Part shown: positions 1 to 5,759 of the stretch, in pieces | Numbering within the stretch: position 1 is the stretch's first letter | Layout of the letters: each line of letters starts with the position of its first letter | From: Caldifarciminota bacterium | GTDB taxonomy: Bacteria; Hydrothermota; Tepidihabitantia; SM23-42 | Reading direction: 5' to 3' | DNA length: 8,505 bases | Assembly (NCBI GenBank): GCA_023128195.1 | Contig: JAGMEL010000035.1 | Span: forward strand, 1 to 8,505 | Made by a program: the position numbers and the translations under genes | Notes under the pieces: model-generated | Seen by the model: only the letters and a program-made list of their open reading frames with translations | Database searches by the model: none | Told to the model about the DNA's origin: nothing

Positions 1-102
1 TGTCATTACGAGGAGCGCAGCGACGCGGTAATCTCATGAAATATAATGAGATTGCCACACCCCGACCATTACAATTCTTGATGGTCGGGGTTCGCAATGA
101 CA
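1..102. repeat. Palindromic dispersed repeat (MITE/REP-like) with inverted ends
   Basis: The element begins TGTCATTAC (1-9) and ends GCAATGACA (94-102), which are inverted copies with one mismatch. Inside are two further hairpins: GGTAATCTCAT (27-37) against ATGAGATTGCC (46-56) with one G:T pair and an 8-nt loop, and CCCCGACCAT (60-69) against ATGGTCGGGG (81-90), a perfect 10-bp stem with an 11-nt loop. It has no coding capacity. Repeats that start TGTCATTGCGAGGAGCG and end CAATGACA occur as dispersed non-coding elements in many uncultivated bacteria (from memory). The left end coincides with the window edge, so a target duplication cannot be tested. No T-tract follows either stem, so it is not a standard terminator for the aldolase gene that ends at 172, although the stems could protect the 3' end of that transcript. 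Confidence 0.7.
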
Positions 103-171
103 AAAAGGGATTTGGGCAACACGCCCTCTACTTTGAACATTCATTTTGAAGGTGAGTTAATACAAATTCTC

Positions 172-1092
172 TCATGCTTTATTTTTTGAACCAAATATTT
201 TTATTCTATCCTCAACAACTTGCTGCATCATGTCCCGGGCAAAGCCAATGATTTTTCTCGGGTCAAAACCTTTAGGATTTTTTATTAAATATTCTCTCAC
301 TCCTGCAGTAAAAGCAATCCTCAGATCTGTATCTGTATTGATTTTTGAGATACCGTATTTTACTGCTTGCTTAATTAAATTATCTGGTACACCCCTGGTA
401 TGAGCAAGTTTTCCGCCAAATTTATTTACTCTATTTATCCATTTAATCTTAACGCCTGATGCACCGTGTAATACAAGCGGGATTTTTACTATTTTAGCAA
501 TCTCCTTTAATATATCAATGCGTAATTTTGGTTTTCCTTTGAATTTATATGCGCCGTGTGATGTGCCAATAGCTATAGCCAAGGCATCACATCCTGATTC
601 ATGGGCAAACCTTTTTGCCTCCTGGGGAGCAGTATAGATTGCGTCATCTTTCTTGACCTTTATATCGTCTTCGATTCCGGCAAGCCTGCCAATCTCTGCT
701 TCAACTGAAACACCTCTTTTATGGGCGTATTTAACGACCTGTTTAGTTAATCTTAAATTGTCTTTAAAAGATAGATGTGAGGCATCGATCATTACTGAAG
801 TGTAGTTATGTTTAATACATTCTTTTACTATGTCGAATGATTTACCATGGTCTAAATGCAATGCTACAGGTACGGATGTTTTTTTTGCCATGGTAATGAC
901 AAGTTGAGAAAGATTTTCAATACCAGCGTATCTTATCGCTTTTTCGCTCGTTGCGACTATTACCGGTGCATCAAGTAGTTCTGCAGCCTGTATTATCGCC
1001 TGGGTGATTTCAATATTAGATGTATTAAACGCTCCAACACCATATTTGCCCTTGCGGGCTTTTGGTAAAATTTTATTCAAATTTACTAACAT
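172..1092 (-). CDS. fba: Class II fructose-1,6-bisphosphate aldolase
   Basis: This 306-residue cytosolic, zinc-dependent aldolase cleaves fructose-1,6-bisphosphate to dihydroxyacetone phosphate and glyceraldehyde-3-phosphate in glycolysis, or runs in reverse in gluconeogenesis. The TIM-barrel landmarks of the class II family are all visible. HLDHG at 79-83 carries the catalytic Asp81 and zinc ligand His82, and Glu133 lies in EAEIG. GTSHG at 176-180 holds zinc ligand His179, HGASG at 209-213 holds His209, and NTDTD at 252-256 forms part of the phosphate-binding end. Length and both termini look complete. The ATG at 1092 is preceded by AAGGGGA at a 7-nt spacing, with a second AGGAG 15 nt upstream; an in-frame stop lies just above. 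The close relatives GatY/KbaY (tagatose-bisphosphate aldolase) share these motifs, so substrate preference is inferred. It stands alone after a gene-poor stretch, and I could not identify its promoter with confidence. Confidence 0.93.
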   Translation of the reverse strand: MLVNLNKILPKARKGKYGVGAFNTSNIEITQAIIQAAELLDAPVIVATSEKAIRYAGIENLSQLVITMAKKTSVPVALHLDHGKSFDIVKECIKHNYTSVMIDASHLSFKDNLRLTKQVVKYAHKRGVSVEAEIGRLAGIEDDIKVKKDDAIYTAPQEAKRFAHESGCDALAIAIGTSHGAYKFKGKPKLRIDILKEIAKIVKIPLVLHGASGVKIKWINRVNKFGGKLAHTRGVPDNLIKQAVKYGISKINTDTDLRIAFTAGVREYLIKNPKGFDPRKIIGFARDMMQQVVEDRIKIFGSKNKA

Positions 1093-1474
1093 ATTATGTC
1101 CCCTTTACTCCTATTTCAGGCTTTGTCATACCTTAAAGGGCATAGCAGCTCGCTCCGTGAAATAAGAGAGATTTTCATTTTGACCGAATCATTTCTTTTG
1201 TTAAACTTATTTCCTTTTTGTTTGTGTGTTTCCTTTTTCATAATTCTAAATCTGACCAATTGGAATAATCTTTCTTAGCCATTGTTTTTCTCTTTATTTA
1301 GGTCATAGTTCGGTGAAACTTTTAGTACCAAATTTTTATTCTGAAAAAAGTGCCGTTCAAGCATGGCTATTCCTATAATCCATAATCGTCCGCTAATCGT
1401 GCGCATATGTCGTAGATTCCCCGTATATACACCACAAAATTCGATGCAAATAAAACATGAATTCAGAACAACCG
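1093..1474. other. Gene-poor interval upstream of the aldolase gene
   Basis: This stretch separates the aldolase start from the repeat array and the broken AlbA_2 gene. I see no convincing gene. A 41-codon minus-strand ORF (1116-1241, beginning MKKETHKQKG and ending PLRYDKA) stops just before the aldolase ribosome binding site, but has no ribosome binding site of its own. A TTG-initiated ORF (1275-1496) starts inside the tandem repeat and is Cys-rich without family resemblance. A small palindrome CCTTAAAGG (1131-1139) lies within the probable aldolase leader. The stretch is notably rich in T on the plus strand. No consensus promoter is evident for the aldolase, though its promoter must lie here unless it is read from the upstream gene. 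Confidence 0.5.
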
Positions 1475-1517
1475 ATGCGTCGCAAATGCGTCGCAAATGC
1501 GTCGCAAATCGTCGCAG
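1475..1517. repeat. Tandem 11-bp repeat array (ATGCGTCGCAA), about four copies
   Basis: Three exact copies of ATGCGTCGCAA occupy 1475-1485, 1486-1496 and 1497-1507. A fourth, degenerate copy, ATCGTCGCAG, follows at 1508-1517. Each exact unit contains TGCG-T-CGCA, a 9-nt palindrome around one central base (1476-1484, 1487-1495, 1498-1506). The 11-bp period is close to one helical turn, so all centres would face the same side of the DNA. The array starts 23 bp past the stop codon of the broken AlbA_2 gene, on the side towards the aldolase. It may be a simple microsatellite, an array of protein-binding sites, or a family-specific 3' repeat; sequence alone does not decide. Confidence 0.85.
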
Positions 1518-1540
1518 TGCAACTTAGTTTTGGATTTTTC

Positions 1541-2868
1541 TTAACCGACAACATAAAAAACTTTTTTACCTTTACCTAAACGTTTTATAATACCTTTTTG
1601 TACTAAATCTGCTAATTCTCTGAAGGCAGTATCTTTCGATGTTTTCAACAGTCCAACAGTTTGCTTTCTGGTTATTTTTTTATGCTCTTTTAAATAGCTA
1701 ATGATGATTCTCTGTCTTTCATTTATCCCTATTGTTTTTAAATATTCTTCGGTCAGTTTAGATTTTCTAATTGTAATCACAATACTTGACCCGGCATATT
1801 CAAAATCCGGTTCAGCAATGCCCCAATCCTTGCACCACTCAATTATTTTATTTGTTCCGGTGCCGACTTCCTCAATGTATTTTATCCAGAAAAACGCTTT
1901 TGCTATCAGCGGATTAAAAGGTTTTGATTCATGCCTTCAGGCAACCTGCCAGGATTCCAGAATTCGATTCGGTCATCAAATATTCTAACCTGGGTCTTTG
2001 ATGGAGAACGATAATCTCGATGAGCCAGAGCATTTGCCAATGCCTCTCTTATCGCTTTGGGTGGATATTCCCACTTTTCCTGACGTTCGAGCTTGCCATC
2101 TTCAATCCATGAAGTTAAAGAAATGTGGTCAAAGATGAATTTTTCCACCTCAACCAACTGGTCAATAATATTACCGGCGATATCTTTCATATCAATCATC
2201 GTGCCGGTAACGCCGGTTCCTTTAAATCTAACGCATTTGACCTCTGCTTGTAGACAAAAATTCTGAGGATTCCTACCAAATAACAATAAAGCTGAATTAG
2301 TCAATCTATTATCTTGCGTTAGTTTCAGCCTGGACAATACTTCTTCTAAGGGTGCATCAGCATTGATATCCAATCCTCTTTCGGTTTTGGCTTTTTTGAC
2401 AAAAGCGACTACTTTGTCTGAATCAATATTTTTCATCTGTGCTTTTTTATTAATCTGACTATCAAACCGCAATGTTTCCTTGTGCTTTTCAAGAATCGAT
2501 CGCTCATACTCCTCTTTAGACATCTTAATCGTTGATTTGCCCACTCGCTTATATGGACGTCCGAATGCCAGGACTAAATGGTCTTGAGACTCAGAGACTT
2601 CAATGATAATGACATTTTTGCTACCCATAGTTTCAATGCTAATTTTGGGATAAACCGGCGGGTCAGTGTTTTGAGTAATTTTATTGGTCAATTTTTCTAC
2701 TGTATCCTTTCCAATCTCAATGCCAATAATTTTACCTGATGAGGAAATTCCGACAATTATTTTCCCACCAGTTTTATTTGCCATCGCCGCTACTGTTGCT
2801 ATAATCCTATCCGACTGTGATAAACTTGGTTTTAATTCGACTATTTCCGATTCAATCAATTTTTTCAT
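1541..2868 (-). pseudogene. Frameshifted AlbA_2 / GHKL-ATPase / winged-helix protein (RecG-like, COG2865 type)
   Basis: The family consists of putative DNA-binding transcriptional regulators, often mislabelled as RecG helicase; the biochemical role is poorly known. The first segment (2868 down to about 1933, 312 residues) begins with an AlbA_2/Schlafen-type domain (VELKPSLSQ, then the Gly-rich GGKIIVGISSSGKIIGIEIG). It continues to the GHKL ATPase N-box, PPKAIREALANALAHRDY, at 269-286 and runs to NPGRLPEGM. The frame then meets a stop at 1906-1908. Shifted by -1, from about 1933 to 1541, the rest of the protein reads on without a stop: HESKPFNPLIAKAFFWIKY, then the VGTGTN glycine box, then a C-terminal winged helix (NERQRIIISYLKEHKK... 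to VFYVVG). About eight residues normally found between LPEG-M/W and HES are missing, so the lesion looks like a short deletion. The two pieces total about 442 residues, near full length. The ATG at 2868 has GGAGG 15 nt upstream, unusually far, but an in-frame stop excludes an earlier start. A good promoter is retained. Confidence 0.85.
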
Positions 2869-2896
2869 GGACCTATTTTACAACCTCCCTGTATGA

Positions 2897-2924
2897 AATA
2901 TATCTTTTTGATAAGTTATGTCAA
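2897..2924 (-). promoter_or_regulatory. Sigma-70-type promoter of the AlbA_2 pseudogene
   Basis: Reading on the minus strand, TTGACA (2919-2924) is followed after 16 nt by TATATT (2897-2902), which matches consensus at 11 of 12 positions. The predicted start would be near 2890, just before GGGAGG and about 20 nt from the ATG at 2868. A short inverted repeat, GAAGG (2925-2929) with CCTTC (2935-2939), abuts the upstream side of the -35 box and could be an operator half. It lies in the short gap after the stop codon of the AbiEi-like gene, so the AlbA_2 gene was an independent unit. Confidence 0.65.
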
Positions 2925-2988
2925 GAAGGTTAATCCTTCGGTTTTTTCGTTTATGCATTGCCTTCGAATTCTCTATAATCGCTTTGCT

Positions 2989-4050
2989 TTACCATTTTGG
3001 TTTTATTTTTTGTTCGAGGAGAAATTGCGCAGCATCTTCACCCCGACCTTTATATCCTGCCAAATCAAGATACAATTGAACATCACTAACTATATTTATA
3101 TTCTGTCTTATCTGTGATGCATAGAATATACCTTCATCATAAGGCTCCAGTATAGTGAAGTTTGCACCTGAGTCAACGATTTTCAAATCCAATGATTTCA
3201 TAATTTCTGTGGGATCATTCTTAATATATACGAAGCCTCTTGTATACTTTGTGTACGGAGCAACGAAAGCTGCACCGGAAAAGAGTGTGAATGCATAATT
3301 GACATTTCTTTTCATACAATAATCTGCGATATCCCTCTCGATTTCTTTCACCGTCTTTATGCCGAAAAAATCATACAATTTGTTATTACGAAAAGTATAT
3401 TTAGTGCGCCATTCATCAAGTAGTCTCTGCGGACGCATGATGATAATTCCCCCCCTTTCTTTCTGTGCATATTCGAGATCAAGAAGACGTTCTTTTACCT
3501 TATATGCCAAACCTATGCTCACATTGGCCTCGCTTGCCATTTCCTGCACCTGCCAAATTTTCCTGGGATTACACAGCATTACTCTAATAATGCGTGATGC
3601 CTTCTTGCTGAATATAGAACGCAATGCCCGTTTTTCAATTATGGGATTTGGATAATTCGTTCTTTCAATATAAACCCGGTCGAAATTTAAGAAACAGTTA
3701 CCAGCTGTGTCGATATAACCGATTCCATTTTCTTTACAGATTTCCGCGGTATCTTTAGTAATAAAGGGAGCACCTACTACGCCGTACGCATTCGGATACT
3801 GATGAGAATATTCCCTTAACTGCTGAATCGCAGCGCGAATGATCCGTGGTTCTCCTTGGGACTTTACCTCTACAATGAGCTGAGTTAATCCAGTTTCACC
3901 TCTGATAGTAAAAATAAGGTCTGCGCGACGGTAATCACTTATTCTTTCTTCTTGTGTAGTTTCCAGCCTAATAAATGGTACAGCTTTTAGCAATTTGTCT
4001 ATCATAGCACGGATATCTTTTTCTAAGTTGTTATAATTATTATTTTTCAT
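2989..4050 (-). CDS. AbiEi-type antitoxin / transcriptional regulator (type IV toxin-antitoxin family), orphan
   Basis: This 353-residue protein resembles the AbiEi family annotated as type IV antitoxins and autorepressors. The N-terminal part looks like a PD-(D/E)xK nuclease fold: RRADLIF with Asp44, then LIVEVKSQGEPR with Glu61 and Lys63. This arrangement suggests nucleic-acid binding or a relic nuclease. A winged helix follows at about 151-206, containing IWQVQEMASEANVSIGLAYK (165-184) as the helix-turn-helix. The C-terminal half carries the family pattern NYAFTLFSGAAFVAPY, SGANFTILEPYDEG and a final VQLYLDLAGYKGRGEDAA. The ORF appears full length. No AbiEii-type nucleotidyltransferase toxin gene lies beside it: upstream is a non-coding gap and then comF, downstream is the broken AlbA_2 gene. 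The ATG at 4050 has almost no Shine-Dalgarno sequence and the predicted leader is only about 16 nt. Family membership is recalled from motif patterns; whether it acts as an antitoxin here is unknown. Confidence 0.75.
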   Translation of the reverse strand: MKNNNYNNLEKDIRAMIDKLLKAVPFIRLETTQEERISDYRRADLIFTIRGETGLTQLIVEVKSQGEPRIIRAAIQQLREYSHQYPNAYGVVGAPFITKDTAEICKENGIGYIDTAGNCFLNFDRVYIERTNYPNPIIEKRALRSIFSKKASRIIRVMLCNPRKIWQVQEMASEANVSIGLAYKVKERLLDLEYAQKERGGIIIMRPQRLLDEWRTKYTFRNNKLYDFFGIKTVKEIERDIADYCMKRNVNYAFTLFSGAAFVAPYTKYTRGFVYIKNDPTEIMKSLDLKIVDSGANFTILEPYDEGIFYASQIRQNINIVSDVQLYLDLAGYKGRGEDAAQFLLEQKIKPKW

Positions 4051-4051
4051 T

Positions 4052-4143
4052 TTTTACCAAGCTTTCACCATTATTATAGTTAAATATCCACTATTGTCAA
4101 GTGCTATTTTCACTATATGGCATTTTTCACCATTTGGTGAAAA
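4052..4143. promoter_or_regulatory. Cluster of TTTCACCA operator-like sites around the AbiEi promoter
   Basis: On the plus strand, TTTCACCA or a one-base variant occurs at 4052-4059 (TTTTACCA), 4063-4070 (exact), 4108-4115 (TTTCACTA) and 4125-4132 (exact). The last copy forms the left arm of a 20-bp palindrome at 4124-4143 (arms TTTTCACCA and TGGTGAAAA around TT). The sites flank both sides of the -35/-10 pair, and one covers the predicted transcription start. AbiEi proteins are known to repress their own operons through inverted repeats in the promoter. The arrangement here therefore suggests autoregulation by the downstream gene product; that link is inferred. Confidence 0.6.
4073..4100 (-). 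promoter_or_regulatory. Consensus sigma-70 promoter of the AbiEi-like gene
   Basis: On the minus strand, TTGACA (4095-4100) and TATAAT (4073-4078) match consensus at all 12 positions and are separated by 16 nt. The predicted start near 4066 gives a leader of about 16 nt to the ATG at 4050. A perfect promoter next to palindromic sites is typical of a strongly expressed gene held down by a repressor. Confidence 0.8.
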
Positions 4144-4299
4144 TGTAAAAAATAATGAAAAAATAAAGGGATGATTATGGGTGATTATGATTTAAGCATC
4201 TCAGTTTCGCAGCGCAGGTTCAAAAACTTCTCGTCAATGACAGAAACATTTTTTCCATTTCTCCGATTCCCCCAATCTCTCTATCTCCGTGTCATTTTT
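4144..4299. other. Non-coding gap between comF and the AbiEi-like gene
   Basis: No gene is visible. The octamer TGATTATG occurs twice, 10 bp apart (4172-4179, 4182-4189). The segment 4198-4242 ends in TCGTCAATGACA and looks like a decayed end of the same repeat family as the element at 1-102. From about 4245 to 4299 the minus strand is strongly purine-rich (GGAGATAGAGAGATTGGGGG and similar). A second TGTCATT lies at 4290-4296, facing away from the AATGACA at 4236-4242. I found no stem with a U-tract that could serve as the terminator of the long operon ending at comF. Confidence 0.45.
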
Positions 4300-5004
4300 T
4301 CATCCCAGCGTGATCGCTGCCACACATGAGTAGACCTTTTTAGCGCCAGCTTTTTTAAGCACACGTGCGCATTCATTTATTGTTGCGCCGGTTGTCATAA
4401 CGTCATCAATCAATATTATCTTTTTATTTTCTATTGTATTAGATTTTAAAGCAAATGCATTTAATACATTTTTCCTGCGCTTTTCTTCATTCAATTTTGT
4501 CTGGCTCTTTGTATTTTTAATACGTTTCATAATGTCATTTATTTTAATATTACATTCCCGGCTTATTGTTTTGGATAGCAATGCTGCCTGGTTATAACCG
4601 CGCCTTAAATTTTTCCACCAGAAAAGAGGAACAGGTACTATTATATCAGCATCTTTTAAAAAATAATCAGATTTTATAATACTTGCCATTGCCCGACCTA
4701 AAAAAATAGCGAGTTTAGTCTTTTTGCGATACTTGAAATGATGAATAATTTTATCGACTGGCGGGATAAACAGCATGAATGCGCGTCCATAATCAATATG
4801 AGTTCCTTTTTTACAAAATCGGCACGGGTTTCCTTTATTTATTGGTCTTCCGCAGAACCGACACAAGGGCGGTTTTGCTTCCGGTATATAATCAAGACAG
4901 TTATAACAGATCATATCGTCTGATATTTCTGTATTACAGATTAAACAGTGGTGAAGTAGGGTAAAATCTAAACTGGCTCTTAAGATGTCGGAAAAAATGC
5001 TCAA
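4300..5004 (-). CDS. comF: ComF family phosphoribosyltransferase-like protein
   Basis: This protein (234 residues from the chosen start) combines an N-terminal zinc-binding region with a type I phosphoribosyltransferase domain. Two double-Cys clusters are visible, CLIC (Cys20, Cys23) with CYNC (Cys33, Cys36), and CRFCG (Cys48, Cys51) with CRFC (Cys61, Cys64). The PRPP loop IILIDDVMTTGAT lies at about 196-208, with Asp200-Asp201 and the TTGAT turn. ComF homologues support DNA uptake in naturally competent bacteria, but many non-competent ones keep the gene. A longer reading from a TTG at 5082 would overlap lgt by 82 nt. I prefer the TTG at 5004, which overlaps the lgt stop as TTGA, the usual coupling geometry, and gives the usual family length. 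Neither start has a clear Shine-Dalgarno sequence. It is the last gene of the operon. Confidence 0.87.
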   Translation of the reverse strand: MSIFSDILRASLDFTLLHHCLICNTEISDDMICYNCLDYIPEAKPPLCRFCGRPINKGNPCRFCKKGTHIDYGRAFMLFIPPVDKIIHHFKYRKKTKLAIFLGRAMASIIKSDYFLKDADIIVPVPLFWWKNLRRGYNQAALLSKTISRECNIKINDIMKRIKNTKSQTKLNEEKRRKNVLNAFALKSNTIENKKIILIDDVMTTGATINECARVLKKAGAKKVYSCVAAITLG

Positions 5005-5759
5005 TTTTTCTTTTGCGATGATCTTATATAAATGATTGCTCCCACAATAATTAACGCTAAAGCTATTATTTGGTTTATCCAAAAATTTGCGTTGTTCTCA
5101 GAATAGCGGATAAAATCTACACCAAATCGGAAGGCACCATGAAACATTAGATAAAAAGAAAATATTTCACCACGACCGTGTTTTTTGTTGAGTTTATTAT
5201 TTAAAAAGAAGAAAAGTGCTAAACCAAAGAGTGATGTATAAATCTGAGTAGGGTGTAAGGTCTGGTCTCCTACAGGAGATGCTCCGGCAACACAATAGGC
5301 CGGAAATTTTATTGCCCAGGGTAATGTTGATGGCGTGCCAAAGCAGCAGCCATTCAAAAAACAACCAATACGCGTGAAAAAAAGACCCAGGGCTATTGCC
5401 GGTGCAACAATATCAGCGACCTCGAAAACCGATATCTTTTGTTTATTTAAATAAATCATGCCGGCAAGAAAGCCGCCGATGAATCCGCCAAAAAACATCA
5501 TACCGCCTTCCCAGATTCTGATGATGCCGAGAATGTCATTTTCATATTGTGCCCAGTGAAACATGACATAAAGAATCCTTCCGCCAATAATGACACCGAG
5601 CATAAGATAGAATGCCAGATTTTCTATAATTATTGGTGAAATATCTGCTTTCTTTGCTGCCCTTTTTACAAATATTATGGCAAAGAGGAATGATACGACA
5701 AGCATAATCCCATAAGAGGGAATTGCAATATCGCCAATTTGAATAAGCACCGGTCTCAT
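5001..5759 (-). CDS. lgt: Prolipoprotein diacylglyceryl transferase
   Basis: This 252-residue polytopic inner-membrane enzyme moves the diacylglyceryl group of phosphatidylglycerol onto the lipobox cysteine of prolipoproteins, the first step of lipoprotein maturation. About seven hydrophobic segments alternate with short loops. Family landmarks are IPSYG near the N-terminus, GGRILY (59-64), WEGGMMFFGG (83-92), the signature TRIGCFLNGCCFG (129-141) with the essential arginine at 130, HPTQIY (169-174), and FRFGVDFIR (210-218). The position of Escherichia coli His103 is Phe90 here, a variation I recall in other bacteria. A cysteine triplet (133, 138, 139) replaces the more common GNFINGE form, as in several anaerobic lineages. 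The ATG overlaps the stop of the EF-G-like gene as ATGA, so translation is probably coupled. Confidence 0.95.
   Translation of the reverse strand: MRPVLIQIGDIAIPSYGIMLVVSFLFAIIFVKRAAKKADISPIIIENLAFYLMLGVIIGGRILYVMFHWAQYENDILGIIRIWEGGMMFFGGFIGGFLAGMIYLNKQKISVFEVADIVAPAIALGLFFTRIGCFLNGCCFGTPSTLPWAIKFPAYCVAGASPVGDQTLHPTQIYTSLFGLALFFFLNNKLNKKHGRGEIFSFYLMFHGAFRFGVDFIRYSENNANFWINQIIALALIIVGAIIYIRSSQKKN

Noticed and set aside
60..90. Terminator of the aldolase gene
   Set aside because: The stem is strong, but no U-tract follows on the minus strand and it is about 80 nt past the stop; it is part of the repeat element.
1096..1278. Plus-strand ORF of 60 codons with hydrophobic composition
   Set aside because: It begins inside the aldolase leader, has no ribosome binding site or family resemblance, and its Leu/Phe richness follows from the T-rich plus strand.
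1275..1496. Minus-strand ORF of 73 codons, Cys-rich N-terminus
   Set aside because: It starts with TTG inside the tandem 11-bp array, lacks a Shine-Dalgarno sequence, and shows no recognisable domain; its first residues merely translate the repeat.
1475..1517. CRISPR array
   Set aside because: Units of 11 bp are contiguous with no spacers, and no cas genes are present.
1541..1780. Separate small winged-helix gene
   Set aside because: Its apparent GTG start is an internal Val; the same frame continues upstream to about 1933 with GHKL ATPase motifs, so it is the tail of the broken AlbA_2 gene.
2925..2949. Plus-strand intrinsic terminator (GAAGG-TTAAT-CCTTC then GGTTTTTT)
   Set aside because: The stem is only 5 bp and no plus-strand gene ends there; its place next to a minus-strand -35 box makes an operator or chance more likely.
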